Source of the DNA: Mycoplasma_H phocimorsus
GTDB taxonomy: Bacteria > Bacillota_I > Bacilli_A > Mycoplasmatales > Metamycoplasmataceae
Reading direction: 5' to 3' (one strand)
DNA length: 15,170 nt
Assembly (NCBI RefSeq): GCF_030077865.1
Contig: NZ_JASDDP010000003.1
Position numbers and translations under genes: made by a program
Shown: positions 1 through 8,088 of the stretch, piece by piece
Position numbering within the stretch: the first letter of the stretch is position 1
How the letters are laid out: each line of letters begins with the position of its first letter
The notes under the pieces: generated by a model
The model's input: only the letters and a program-made list of their open reading frames with translations
Database searches by the model: none
Told to the model about the DNA's origin: nothing

Positions 1-42
1 GTAAAGATATACAATGATATAAATAGATCTATTCGTTTATAG
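1..42 (+). CDS. C-terminal tail of an unidentified + strand gene (partial)
   Basis: Frame 1 is open from the window edge for 13 codons (VKIYNDINRSIRL) and ends in TAG. A hairpin terminator begins about 15 nt later, which is what one expects after the end of a gene. The other + frames close at once or are interrupted within this stretch, and no minus-strand start is evident. The visible peptide is too short to assign a family. It may be chance open sequence. Confidence 0.35.
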   Translation, partial: VKIYNDINRSIRL

Positions 43-56
43 CATACAAAATAAAG

Positions 57-102
57 AAAAAACTCAAATTCAGGAAATTTTAAGCCTGTATTTGAGTTTT
101 TA
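57..102. terminator. Rho-independent terminator, probably bidirectional
   Basis: The arm AAACTCAAATTCAGG pairs with CCTGTATTTGAGTTT with one mismatch and a loop of about 10 nt, and is followed by a T run. The opposite strand also ends in a T-rich stretch. It most likely ends the + strand gene whose tail is at the window start and may back up termination of the minus-strand metK-yigZ transcript. Confidence 0.75.
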
Positions 103-185
103 ATACTTAACTTGGAAACTCGGGAAAGCATTAAATTTATTTATTAAAATATTGTTAAAGTATTAAGAATAAATGTTTATAAAAT

Positions 186-220
186 AAAACCAAAGACCAC
201 GAAGTTGATCTTTGGTTTTT
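186..220. terminator. Terminator overlapping the stop of the YigZ gene
   Basis: AAAACCAAAGA (186-196) pairs perfectly with TCTTTGGTTTT (209-219) around a 12-nt loop. T-rich sequence lies on both sides, so it can act in both directions. For the minus strand it ends the metK-yigZ unit, and the yigZ stop codon lies inside the promoter-proximal arm of the hairpin. Confidence 0.75.
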
Positions 221-575
221 ATATAAATGATTTATATGCTTTAATATATGCTCGGAGCAATTTGCCAGCCCCTAATTTTGTACCACCAAAATAACGAACA
301 ACTACTACTAATGTATTAAACATTTTCTTTTTTAAAAGTAAATTATACATAGGTTTAGCAGCAGTTCCATTTGGCTCTCGATCTTCATTATATGAGCCAG
401 TATAATTTTGTTCATTTCCAATAATATATGCATACACAATATGGCGCGCTTTTTTATGTTCTTCTCAAAGTTTTTTAATTATATATTCAACATTATCTTT
501 AGATTTAATAATATATTTTAATCCTATAAATTTTGACTTTTTTTCAATATACTCATCATAGGCAATATAATTCAT
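219..575 (-). CDS. yigZ: YigZ/IMPACT-family protein (UPF0029 domain only)
   Basis: The 118-aa product reads through one TGA (Trp). It carries the signature blocks of the YigZ/IMPACT N-terminal domain: an early KSKFIG, then REPNGTAAKP (family D/E-x-E-P-x-G-T-A-x-x-P) and RYFGGTKLGAGKLLRAY. The usual bacterial protein is about 200 aa with a second C-terminal domain (DUF1949), and here the protein stops right after the first domain. The family is linked to translation and ribosome stress through eukaryotic IMPACT, but the bacterial role is unsettled. The start ATG follows the metK stop TAA with no gap, so the two are cotranscribed and probably translationally coupled. The assignment is firm; the short form may be normal for this lineage. 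Confidence 0.88.
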
Positions 576-1766
576 TTATTCTTTTCCCTCAAAATATTCT
601 TTAATTTGATCAACCATATCTAGTTTTTCTCAAGTAAAGTTTTCACCCTCTTTACCAAAATGACCAAAGTAAGATGTTTTATAGTATTCAACATTTTTTA
701 AATTAAGCTTTTCTACAATTCCTGAAGGAGATAAATCAAATAATTGATTTATCATTTGAATAATTTCTATTTTTGAATATTTTGAATCTTTTATTTTAAT
801 AATAGAAATTGAAACAGGTTGGCTAACACCAATTGCATAAGAAAGCTGTATTTCAATTTCTGAAGCAATATTTGCTGCAACAATATTTTTAGCAACATAT
901 CTAGCAGCATAGGCAGCTGATCTATCTACTTTTGTATAATCTTTTCCGCTAAATGCCCCGCCACCATGATGTGCACTACCGCCATATGTATCTACAATAA
1001 TTTTTCTACCAGTTAATCCAGTATCGCCAAATGGTCCACCAATTACAAATTTACCTGTAGGATTAAACAAAAATTTAAAATCATTATTTAATTTATATTT
1101 TTTTGTTAATGGAAATAAAACTAATTGTTTAATAGCTTTTTTTAAAAGAAAGATATCAGTATTTTCGCGATGTTGCATGGAGATTAAAATAGTATCTAAA
1201 AGAGGATTTTCATTAGTATAATCAATAGTAACTTGAGATTTCATATCAAATAATTTGCTTGTTGAAGCTAAAACAAGCTCCAATTCATTAAGTTCTTTGT
1301 TTGAATTTAATAGTGATTCTCTAATTTTAGTAATCATTTTAAGAATTTCGTGAGCAAGAGAAATTGCTAACGGCATATAATTTGCTGTTTCGTTAGTAGC
1401 ATAACCAAACATAATACCTTGATCACCAGCTCCTAATTCGCCATTTTCCTTATCAACACCTTGATTAATGTCAAGACTTTGTGAATTTACATTAGATATA
1501 ATTGTAAAATCATTTTCAGTATAACCAATACCAAAAAGCACCTCTCAAGCAGCTTTTATAACATCAACATAAGCAGTAGTTGTAAGTTCTCCTCCAATAA
1601 CAATTAATCTATTACTTGCCATTGTTTCAATAGCAACTCTAGAGTTTTTATCTTTTTTTAAAACTTTATCCAAAATTCTATCGCTAATTTGATCACAAAT
1701 TTTATCAGGGTGACCTTTACCTACGCTTTCAGATGTAAACAAAATTTTATTGTTTAATTTATTCAT
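576..1766 (-). CDS. metK: S-adenosylmethionine synthetase (MetK)
   Basis: The 396-aa product makes SAM from methionine and ATP in the cytoplasm. Its length fits the family (about 380-400 aa). Diagnostic motifs are FTSESVGKGHPDK near residues 10-22 (ATP-binding His19 region), GAGDQG at about 112-117, GGPFGDTGLTGRK at about 243-255 and HHGGGAFSGKD at about 266-276 with the following KVDRSAAYAARY. Trp is encoded by TGA near residues 74 and 379, which breaks the gene in the standard code. The start ATG has a strong GGAGG four nt upstream. It is preceded by its own promoter and a structured leader with an intrinsic terminator, so expression is probably controlled by attenuation. yigZ follows with no gap. 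Confidence 0.97.
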
Positions 1767-1922
1767 TTTTCCTCCATTTTAATATAAAAAAACTTTTCTT
1801 ACGCAGAAAAGTTTGTACTTTTAATCACAACACATGTTGGGATAAAATCCCCTTGCTATCCACCTTATAAAAATACAGGTTGGCATGTATCAACGCTGCT
1901 ATGCTATACAACTCTCTATGTA
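1767..1922 (-). promoter_or_regulatory. Structured 5' leader of metK: candidate riboswitch/attenuator
   Basis: About 155 nt lie between the predicted start of transcription and the metK ATG. Read on the minus strand, the leader begins AUAGAGAGUUG. It then has a stem CC(A)ACCU/AGGUGG (1877-1883 with 1860-1865) around a U-rich loop, a short GGGAU/AUCCC hairpin (1839-1851), and a perfect 10-bp terminator hairpin (1790-1814). The leader's AGAGAG-UUGU can pair with ACAA..UUUUCU of the terminator's 5' arm, a possible antiterminator. The position before metK suggests sensing of SAM, methionine or tRNA-Met. I could not match it to SAM-I, SAM-II or SAM-III consensus. AAGGUGGAUAGC vaguely resembles a T-box core, but the leader is short for one. 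Class and ligand are unassigned. Confidence 0.6.
1784..1814 (-). terminator. Intrinsic terminator in the metK leader
   Basis: On the minus strand AAACTTTTCT, loop GCGTA, AGAAAAGTTT form a perfect 10-bp stem followed by a U run. It sits only about 10 nt before the GGAGG of metK and after the metK promoter, so it cannot simply be the end of acpP. This placement is typical of transcription attenuation. Confidence 0.75.
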
Positions 1923-1928
1923 TTTATT

Positions 1929-1939
1929 ATTATATTATA
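1929..1939 (-). promoter_or_regulatory. Promoter (-10) for the metK leader
   Basis: Two overlapping TATAAT hexamers on the minus strand (1934-1939 and 1929-1934) lie in the gap after acpP, placing the transcription start near 1922-1927, just before the AUAGAGAG at the leader's 5' end. No convincing -35 box is visible, which is common in mycoplasmas. Confidence 0.55.
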
Positions 1940-1955
1940 ATTAAGTTTATTTTTA

Positions 1956-2174
1956 TTATTTGTTAGACCTTTGTTTAACTAATTCAATAAAATCACTAAC
2001 GCTAATTAGTTTTGTAATTTCTTCATCTGAAATAGATATATTGAATTTTTCTTCAGCTTTTACAACTAATTCTACAAGATCTAGTGAATCAATTTTTAAA
2101 TCTCTTATATTTGAAGAAATTGTTACTTTTTCTTTAGTAAAAGCCTGTATTTCTTTTAATATTTCTTGTTCCAT
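1956..2174 (-). CDS. acpP: Acyl carrier protein homologue
   Basis: The 72-aa acidic protein has the family's hallmark DSLDLVEL: the Ser in D-S-L (about residue 30) is the attachment site for 4'-phosphopantetheine. Family length is 70-85 aa. In this bacterial group without fatty-acid synthesis, ACP is thought to act in acyl transfer to phospholipid precursors, which fits plsY and a FakB-like gene elsewhere in the window. It starts 11 nt after the metG stop and has AAGGAA as ribosome binding site. Whether this is the main ACP or a second copy cannot be decided here. Confidence 0.9.
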   Translation of the reverse strand: MEQEILKEIQAFTKEKVTISSNIRDLKIDSLDLVELVVKAEEKFNISISDEEITKLISVSDFIELVKQRSNK

Positions 2175-2185
2175 ATTAATTTCCT

Positions 2186-3712
2186 TTATTTAATTCTATT
2201 TCAAAGCATAAAACTTGAAACTGGATTTATGTTATCAAATTTATTAAAATTTGCTATATTTTTAGCATTAAATTTAATGCCTAGTGCTTGCTCAAGCTCT
2301 TTTATTTTATTAGGCATAACTGCCTTTAAATAACATGAAATTGCATAAATTCCATTTAGTAGTAAATTAAGAATTTTTTCTAATCTAGGTAAATCTTCTT
2401 TTAAAGTTCAAGGTTTAGTATTTTCAATATATAAATTAAGCTCACTTGAAAATCTAATTATAAATTCAAATAATTCATTAATTCTGTATTCTTCAATAAA
2501 TTTATCAGCATGTATTGAAAATTCTTTTAACTTATTTTCAATTTCTATTTCTTGTTCAGTTGTAGGTGTTGAATATTTAACAGGAGCAGTAAATGAATTA
2601 CTTTTCATTTTTAGAGTTCTTGAAATAAGATTGCCATAATTATTTATAAGTTCCGAATTTACAGTATTCATAATTAATTCATCATCAACATTGCCATCAT
2701 TTTTTGGATCAATTTTTGCTACAAAGTAATATTTAATCATTTCAGGATCATATTTTTTTAGCAATTGATATGGATCAATTACATTGCCAATTGATTTAGA
2801 CATTTTCATACCTTTTGAAAGTAGTCATCCATGAACTAAAAAATCTGTTGGCAATGTTAAGTTTAATGATTGAAGGAAAATTGGCCAATAAATTAAGTGA
2901 AATCTCGAAATTTCTTTTCCCATTACTTGAATTCTTTTATAAGAATTTTTTCAATAATCACTAAAATTATTATCATTATCTGATTTATAATTTAAGCCAG
3001 TTAAATAGCCAAAAAGCGCATCTAGTCAAACATAAATTGTCTGTGATTTATTACTAAGTGTTTTAATTCCTCATTCCACATTTTCTCTTGTTACAGATAA
3101 ATCTTCAAGACCTTCATTTAAAAAGTTATTAGTAATTTCATTAAGAACCTTAATAGGATAAATTTTTACATTATTATTTAAAAAACTTTCTAATCATTTT
3201 TGATATTTTTTCATTAAAAAAAAGTAATTATTTTCATCTAATTTAATAAGCTTATTATAACTTACAGGATGATAATAACCATCTTCCTTTTGAATGGCGT
3301 TTGTTAATGTAACAAATTCCTCATCACTGGTTGAGTATCATGATGTATAATTTTTAAATTCAATATCACCTTGTTTTAGCATCTTTTCAAAAATATTAGC
3401 CACAATATTTATATGATGAACATTAGTTGTTCTTTCATAAAAATCAATATCAATTTTATAAGCGTCTCATAAATGTAAAAATTTATTATTAATATAATTT
3501 ACAAAATCTTGTGGCTGATATTCTTCTTCTTTTGCTTTTTGTTGAATTTTTGAACCATGCTCATCAATACCACTTAATAATTTTGCATCGTATCCTTGAA
3601 TACGCTTTAAGTTTCTTAAAACTCATGCCAAATTAGTTGAAAATAAATGACCAATATGCAAATTTCCAGAAGCATAATAAAGCGGAGTAGTAATTAATAT
3701 TTTTTTATTCAT
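2186..3712 (-). CDS. metG: Methionyl-tRNA synthetase (MetRS)
   Basis: The 508-aa class I synthetase charges tRNA-Met. The HIGH motif is HIGH at residues 19-22 after TTPLYYASGN, and KMSKS is at 303-307 followed by IGNV. Residues such as SGIDEHG and the VWLDALFGYLTG block are typical of MetRS. No C-terminal tRNA-binding (Arc1p-like) extension is present; the protein ends at the anticodon-binding helical domain, the short form. Several Trp codons are TGA. The start ATG lies 3 nt after the methyltransferase stop, with AAGGAA, inside the end of that gene, serving as ribosome binding site. acpP follows 11 nt downstream, so the three genes look like one operon. Confidence 0.97.
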
Positions 3713-3715
3713 AAA

Positions 3716-4489
3716 TTATTCCTTTATCTTAATAGGTTTATATAGTTTAATTATCTCTTCATTATAAATGTGAGTAGATTTATCATTAGGGTGAAGGTAT
3801 AAATTTTCTTGAAAATGAATTCCTCATCCAGACATAAATCTTGATTCAAGCAAAACAAATTTTGGTTTTTCATTAATTCTTGGACAAACAAATTGAATCC
3901 TTTTTGGTTCAAATTTGTACTGCCTTAATAATTGCATTAGATCAACAATTCTTTCAACTGGAAGAACAATAGTTAAATATCCTTTTTGCTCAATAATTTT
4001 TGAAGATCCCTCAATAATTTGTTCAAGATTAATTTCTATTTCATGAGTTGCAATTAACTTTTCTTTTGTAATATTTTTAGTTTTAAGTTGTGATTTTTCA
4101 ATCCTATAAAATGGCGGATTACATACAATTGCTTGATATTTTTTTTGACTATTTTTAATATGTTCTTTTCAAAATAAATTAAAGTCTTGATTAATAATTT
4201 TAATTTGTTCTTGTTTATTATTCATTTCAACATTTTTAATAGCAAGCAATGCTGCTTTTTCTTGAATTTCAACAGCATCAATGTGTAATTTTGAATATCT
4301 ATCAGCCATAAATATTGAAAGAGCGCCATTATTAGCGCCGATTTCTAACATTCTTTTTGTACCTTTTCCAATATAAGTAAAATTACCTAACAAAATACTA
4401 TCAACCGAATAATTAAACATATTTTTATCTTGATAAACATATAAATTTGTATTATATCCGAGCGAATTTTTAACCATTTTATTATTCAT
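3716..4489 (-). CDS. trmN6: TrmN6/YfiC-like tRNA (adenine-N6)-methyltransferase
   Basis: The 257-aa protein is a Rossmann-fold SAM-dependent methyltransferase. Near the N-terminus is a DSILLGNF block (the YfiC family has DSLLL), then the SAM-binding motif EIGANNGALS at residues 49-58, and the N6-adenine motif IV NPPF at 124-127 followed by YR. By family it should methylate N6 of A37 in tRNA1(Val), although mycoplasma homologues are mostly unproven. There is no Shine-Dalgarno before the ATG, but a TATAAA lies about 9 nt upstream, so the message may be almost leaderless. A second ATG four codons in is an alternative start. metG follows 3 nt after the stop. Confidence 0.85.
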
Positions 4490-4498
4490 ATTATTAAT

Positions 4499-4504
4499 TT
4501 TATA
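4499..4504 (-). promoter_or_regulatory. Possible -10 box for the trmN6-metG-acpP unit
   Basis: TATAAA on the minus strand lies 9 nt before the trmN6 ATG in a region with no ribosome binding site. AT-rich background makes chance occurrence likely. Confidence 0.35.
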
Positions 4505-4593
4505 TTATTAGTCTTTAAATTAATAATATTCATGTTAACTAATTTAAAAAATTTACTTTATAAATTAGCACATTGTAACTTGCATTTTTTAAA

Positions 4594-4621
4594 GAAAATA
4601 AAACAACAGCTTTTTAGGCTG
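4594..4621 (-). terminator. Possible terminator of the tRNA-Thr transcript
   Basis: On the minus strand, 40 nt past the tRNA CCA end, CAGC (loop CTAAAAA) GCTG is followed by TTGTTTTATTTT. The stem is only 4 bp, so it is weak. The whole gap 4490-4661 contains no plausible gene; an open frame on the + strand crosses the tRNA antisense and is not real. Confidence 0.4.
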
Positions 4622-4661
4622 AAGTTTTTTGCTTGTTATATAGGCCCTTTTTTGAGCCATA

Positions 4662-4737
4662 TGGTGCCAACTACAGGAATTGAACCTGCGACCCCATCCT
4701 TACCATGGATGTGCTCTACCTACTGAGCTAAGATGGC
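4662..4737 (-). tRNA. tRNA-Thr (anticodon GGT)
   Basis: A 76-nt tRNA with encoded CCA. Acceptor GCCATCT/AGTTGGC, D-arm GCTC-AGTAGGTA-GAGC, anticodon stem CATCC/GGATG with loop ATGGTAA (anticodon GGT, reading ACC and ACT), T-arm GCAGG-TTCAATT-CCTGT, discriminator A73. Positions 5 and 68 form a U-U mismatch in the acceptor stem; all other pairs are canonical or G-U. It is transcribed in the same direction as the upstream HAD gene, 45 nt after its stop. Confidence 0.95.
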
Positions 4738-4750
4738 TTTAAATTAAGTA

Positions 4751-4777
4751 ATATTATTATATAATAATTTACTTCAA
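4751..4777 (-). promoter_or_regulatory. Probable promoter of tRNA-Thr
   Basis: On the minus strand TATAAT (4756-4761) and TAATAT (4751-4756) lie 13-20 nt before the mature tRNA 5' end, with TTGAAG (4772-4777) upstream. TTGAAG to TAATAT has a 15-nt spacer, and TATAAT could act alone. Confidence 0.45.
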
Positions 4778-4782
4778 TTTAA

Positions 4783-5631
4783 CTATTTTCTATTAGCAAT
4801 TTCTTGTTCTATATATGGCATTCTTCTTAATCTAAAATCTTTTATTGCCATAACAAGTCCTTCTTGTAATACATCGCAAGTATAATATTTAGCAATGTTT
4901 TTCACATTATCATTAGCATTATCCATAGCATATGAATATCCAACAGTTTTTAACATATCTATATCATTATTACTATCGCCAATACCCATAACATCTTCTG
5001 TTGAAACATTAAATACATGTTCACACATTCATTTGATTGCCTCACCCTTATTAGTTCCTAAAGCAGTAACCTCTATATGAGTTGCACCCATATCAACAAA
5101 ATTAATTGGCAAGTTTAAGGCTTGCATCTCCTTTGAATATGCTTCTACTGTTTTTCTATTTTCGCCCCAAATTTCAAACTTATCAATTTCAATATCAATA
5201 TTTCCACTTTCATCTCAATCTTCATTTGTTGTATCGGTATGCTCATTAATAAACTCTTTAAATTTATCGCTTACGTTATAACGAAATAATTTTCACCTTG
5301 AAGCATAATAAATAGAAAGATTATACTTAAGAGCCAAATCAAACATTTTTTTAACACTTTCATGATCAATAATTTTAATGTAAATAAAATCATTAATATC
5401 AAAATCATAAATTGCTGCTCCACCTGACCCAATTAAATATCTAAGATTTAATAATTGGCTAATTCTTTTAATTTTTGGTACCATTGGATTACCTGTATTG
5501 AGTGTTAAACAAACTTTTTTAGCATTTTCATTGCCTTTTCTTAACTGTGAGATGTAATCAATTGTTTCTTTAGTTGGATTACCTTTAAATGGGTACATTG
5601 TCCCATCAATATCAGAAAAAATATAAATCAT
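4783..5631 (-). CDS. Cof-type HAD-superfamily phosphatase
   Basis: The 282-aa cytoplasmic hydrolase has HAD motif I DIDGT with nucleophile Asp7 and acid/base Asp9, a motif III Lys near residue 195 (NKGEA), and motif IV GDSNND with Asp219 and Asp223. The inserted cap between motifs I and III is the type II (Cof) form, usual for sugar-phosphate or FMN/PLP phosphatases; the substrate cannot be told. The two standard-code fragments join through TGA Trp codons. No Shine-Dalgarno precedes the ATG, and a TATAAT ends 9 nt before it, so the mRNA probably has a leader of only a few bases. It diverges from plsY with a 56-bp shared promoter region. Confidence 0.9.
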
Positions 5632-5640
5632 AACGTTATT

Positions 5641-5646
5641 ATTATA
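5641..5646 (-). promoter_or_regulatory. -10 box of the HAD phosphatase gene
   Basis: A perfect TATAAT on the minus strand separated by 9 nt (AATAACGTT) from the ATG. Transcription would start within about 3 nt of the start codon, and no ribosome binding site is present. Confidence 0.5.
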
Positions 5647-5661
5647 AATAAATTATTTTAA

Positions 5662-5683
5662 TATAAAATTATTATTAAAGAGG
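5662..5683 (+). promoter_or_regulatory. -10 box and ribosome binding site of plsY
   Basis: TATAAA (5662-5667) is a -10 candidate. AAAGAGG (5677-5683), 4 nt before the ATG, is a good Shine-Dalgarno and fixes the plsY start. This contrasts with the divergent HAD gene, which has none. If TATAAA is the real -10 box, the leader is about 20 nt. Confidence 0.5.
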
Positions 5684-5687
5684 TTTT

Positions 5688-6398
5688 ATGGAGATATTTT
5701 TATCAATACTAATAAATTTAGCAATTTTATCATTAGGATATTTTATTGGTTCAGTAAATTTTGCAATTATTTTTTCTAAGAAAAAGGAAAAAGGCGACAT
5801 TAGAAATAATGGTTCAAACAATGCTGGTGCTACAAACTCAACAAGAGTATATGGGAAAAAATTTGGAATTATTATTTTTGTTTTAGATTTTTTAAAAGCA
5901 CTGATTCCAACATTGACATTAGGCCTTTTAATTTATTTTTTTGGAGATAAAATACCATTTTTAATAATAACTCAATCTATAACATTAGGTGTAATAATTG
6001 GTCATATATGGCCTATATTTCATGAATTTAAAGGCGGAAAAGGTGTTTCTTGCTCAGTAGTTTTAATTTTTTCTATTAATATATTATTATTAATTTTTAG
6101 TGTAATTATTTTTGTTGTTATGATGAAATGAAAAAAAATTGTTTCTTTAGCTGTAATTATTGTAACTGTATTTTGTACACCATTAACTTTTGTTTTAATG
6201 ATTCCACAGATAACACTTTCATTATATAAATATACTTACTTTTTAAACAATATTAATATTAATAATGCTTGATTAATATTTGCATCTGTTTCATCAATAT
6301 ATATAATAGCAGCCGGAATTGTTATGTTTGCTCATCGCTCAAATATAGTTAGATTAATAAATAAAAACGAAAACTCATTTATTAAAAAAACTACATAA
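5688..6398 (+). CDS. plsY: Acyl-phosphate:glycerol-3-phosphate acyltransferase PlsY
   Basis: The 236-aa integral membrane enzyme transfers an acyl group from acyl-phosphate to glycerol-3-phosphate, the first acylation of phospholipid synthesis. The three family motifs are present: GSNNAGATNSTR (42-53), FKGGKGVSCS (about 114-123) and, near the C-terminus, AHRSNIVRLINKNE. Alternating hydrophobic segments fit several membrane helices. Length is slightly above the usual ~200 aa because of a longer middle loop. Trp is TGA at about residue 148. It forms a single-gene unit with its own SD and a strong terminator. It should work with the acyl carrier protein and the FakB/DegV-like protein in this window. 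Confidence 0.95.
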
Positions 6399-6417
6399 GA
6401 TTAAAATATAATAAATA

Positions 6418-6454
6418 AAAACCAATGCAAATTTAAACATGCATTGGTTTTTTT
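6418..6454 (+). terminator. Strong rho-independent terminator of plsY
   Basis: AAAACCAATGC (6418-6428) pairs perfectly with GCATTGGTTTT (6441-6451), followed by further T residues, 19 nt after the plsY stop. Confidence 0.88.
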
Positions 6455-6650
6455 ACTTTCCAAAATTTATAAATTGTTTTTTACTTTTAAGTAAATTCTA
6501 TTATATAAAGTAATTTTCCTACTAATTATTAGTCTATAAAAAGTTTTGTAAAAAACTAAATTAAGTAATTGATTTTATTTTAATATTAGCTGCAATATCT
6601 AAAACATAATTATATTTATTATGTAAATTTATTAATTAAACTCTTTTATA
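6455..6650. other. Gene-free AT-rich convergent spacer
   Basis: About 200 bp between the plsY terminator and the stop of the minus-strand membrane protein gene. I see no ORF with a start and ribosome binding site, no RNA gene and no clear terminator for the minus-strand gene, only AT-rich sequence. Confidence 0.5.
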
Positions 6651-7588
6651 TTATCTTGAAGGAATTTTAATAGAAATACCATTATTTTTATTTGTTTTTT
6701 CTTTTTCTTTTAGTACAAGAGTTCCAACCTTTTTACCCTTTTCAAATCTTTCATAAAGATCGATGCTATTTTTATTTTTCTTATTATAAAAATTTCATAA
6801 ATAAACATCCAAAGAATATCCATCAAATACCGGCTCTTCTTTTCCCTGTTCTCTTTTTATTTTTTCATCTTTTTCAAATAAAATTATAAGTTTATTATTT
6901 TCGTTTTTACCATTTGCTTTGTATTCAAATTCAAAAAAAGTATCATTTTTGTCATCTGAAAGTGAAGTCAATTCTTTAATTTCTAAATCTTGATTTAAAT
7001 TTGCTTTGTCACTTTCAAAATATTTATACACTTTTCATTTTCCTCCAGTTTTATTTCCATCATATGGTTTAAATTTAAAAGTGTATGTAATACCAGCATT
7101 TAGATCTTCTTCAAGTTCTTTAGCCGCATCCTTTCTATCATTTTCATCTTTAATACTTTTATAAACACTATAACCTAATCCTGAAAGTGCAGCCAAACCA
7201 ACAGCGCTATATAAAGCACTCAAAAAAAGTGTACTATTATTTGAAAAAAAGCCAAACAAATTACTTAACAATGAGCCATCAATTTTATTTGTAATGGTTT
7301 TTTTTTAACATTAACAATTTGTAATAAAGTATCAATTTTATGAAATACATGCCCTTGTGAGATTTGTAAATTTATTTCAGGTTGACTATTTTGTAATAAG
7401 GAATTTTCAACATAAATATTTTTATTAATTAAATTATTAGTTTTAATATTTTTCATATTTTGTTGTTTAGTTTTAATTGCTGAATTATTTTGATAATTAA
7501 TACTCAATAATAACGAACATAACGGCACAAAGGAAATTAATGAAACAGTTAAAATATTAATAAAATTTTTTACTTTTTTGTTTTTCAT
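6651..7588 (-). pseudogene. Exported/membrane protein gene split by a frameshift at an A9 run
   Basis: The start is well supported: AAGGAG six nt before ATG, then a basic N-terminus (MKNKKVKN) and a hydrophobic stretch typical of a signal peptide or anchor. In this frame the reading ends after 107 aa at 7265. The other frame continues as a 5' extension-free reading of about 200 aa with no start or SD of its own, and it joins smoothly at nine A residues (7298-7306): one additional A gives VNVKKKTITNKIDGSLLS and a continuous 312-aa protein. The second part has a second membrane helix (around LFLSALYSAVGLAALSGLGY) and a charged, Lys/Glu-rich tail with TGA Trp codons. Family not recognised. It could be phase-variable, slippage-expressed, a decaying gene or a sequencing error. 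Confidence 0.7.
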
Positions 7589-7643
7589 TTTTTACTCCTT
7601 AATTTTGTTAAATATATAAATATATGAAATATAAATTTTATAT

Positions 7644-7649
7644 ATTATA
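7644..7649 (-). promoter_or_regulatory. -10 box of the split membrane protein gene
   Basis: A TATAAT on the minus strand about 55 nt before the ATG would give a leader of about 48 nt that includes the AAGGAG ribosome binding site. The surrounding sequence is extremely AT-rich, so other hexamers are possible. Confidence 0.45.
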
Positions 7650-8088
7650 AATATGCAGAAATTACAATAAGAAAAGAATAAATAAAATATACAATTTGAA
7701 AAAGCATATTTGCTTTAAATAATGTTATACTAAACACATAATATCTTAATTAATAAGATATCAAATTTTAAAAGTAAATAATATTAATTTTATTATTTTT
7801 TGCTGCACAAGAGCGCTTTAAAAAAATTACATTAAATAAAAACGGTTGAAAAAAAATTACCTTAAAATGCTATACATAAAATATAGTAAAAATATTTACA
7901 ATAAATTTATTATACATAATTCTTAAAAACAAAAAAAATAACTAAAATTTAGTTAATAATTTTACCAAAAACAAAATTTTCAAAATATAGCTATAGCAGA
8001 CAATAATATAAAAATAAATAAGTATAAATTTTATAAAAAAAACTAAAGAATGCTTTGAAATAAAGTTAATTTTTAATCAATAAATATA
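7650..8088. other. Gene-free AT-rich region (about 440 bp)
   Basis: Between the promoter of the split membrane protein and the end of the DegV-like gene there is no plausible ORF or tRNA. Visible structure: a short hairpin AAAGCA-TATT-TGCTTT (7701-7716), an inverted repeat at 7741-7761, two near-identical AAAAAAATTAC segments around 7820-7860, and a weak AAAG-CATT-CTTT hairpin followed by T8 on the minus strand near 8040-8057 that may end the degV transcript. No DnaA-box cluster was found. Confidence 0.5.
7741..7761. repeat. Perfect inverted repeat ATATCTTA-ATTAA-TAAGATAT
   Basis: Eight-base arms (7741-7748 and 7754-7761) around a 5-nt loop, in the gene-free stretch about 150 bp upstream of the split membrane protein gene. 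No T run follows on the minus strand that would make it a good terminator. It could be an operator or simply an AT-rich palindrome. Confidence 0.5.

Noticed and set aside
1820..1920. SRP 4.5S RNA, RNase P RNA or SAM-I riboswitch
   Set aside because: None of the conserved cores (GGAAGCAGC for SRP, SAM-I junction motifs) could be found; kept as an unclassified leader.
1960..2193. 77-aa + strand ORF over acpP
   Set aside because: Mirror of the acpP coding sequence in AT-rich DNA; acpP has the phosphopantetheine motif and an SD.
4532..4726. 64-aa + strand ORF
   Set aside because: It runs antisense through the tRNA-Thr gene; its C-terminal half is simply the reverse of the tRNA.
6692..6889. 65-aa Phe-rich + strand ORF
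   Set aside because: Antisense to the Lys/Glu-rich tail of the split membrane protein gene; poly-Phe content is the mirror of AAA/GAA codons.
7265..7588. Stand-alone 107-aa lipoprotein
   Set aside because: The Cys in FVPLCSLL lacks a proper lipobox, and the downstream frame fits as the continuation after one extra A.
7650..8088. Replication origin in the AT-rich gap
   Set aside because: No cluster of TTATCCACA-like DnaA boxes and no dnaA/dnaN nearby.
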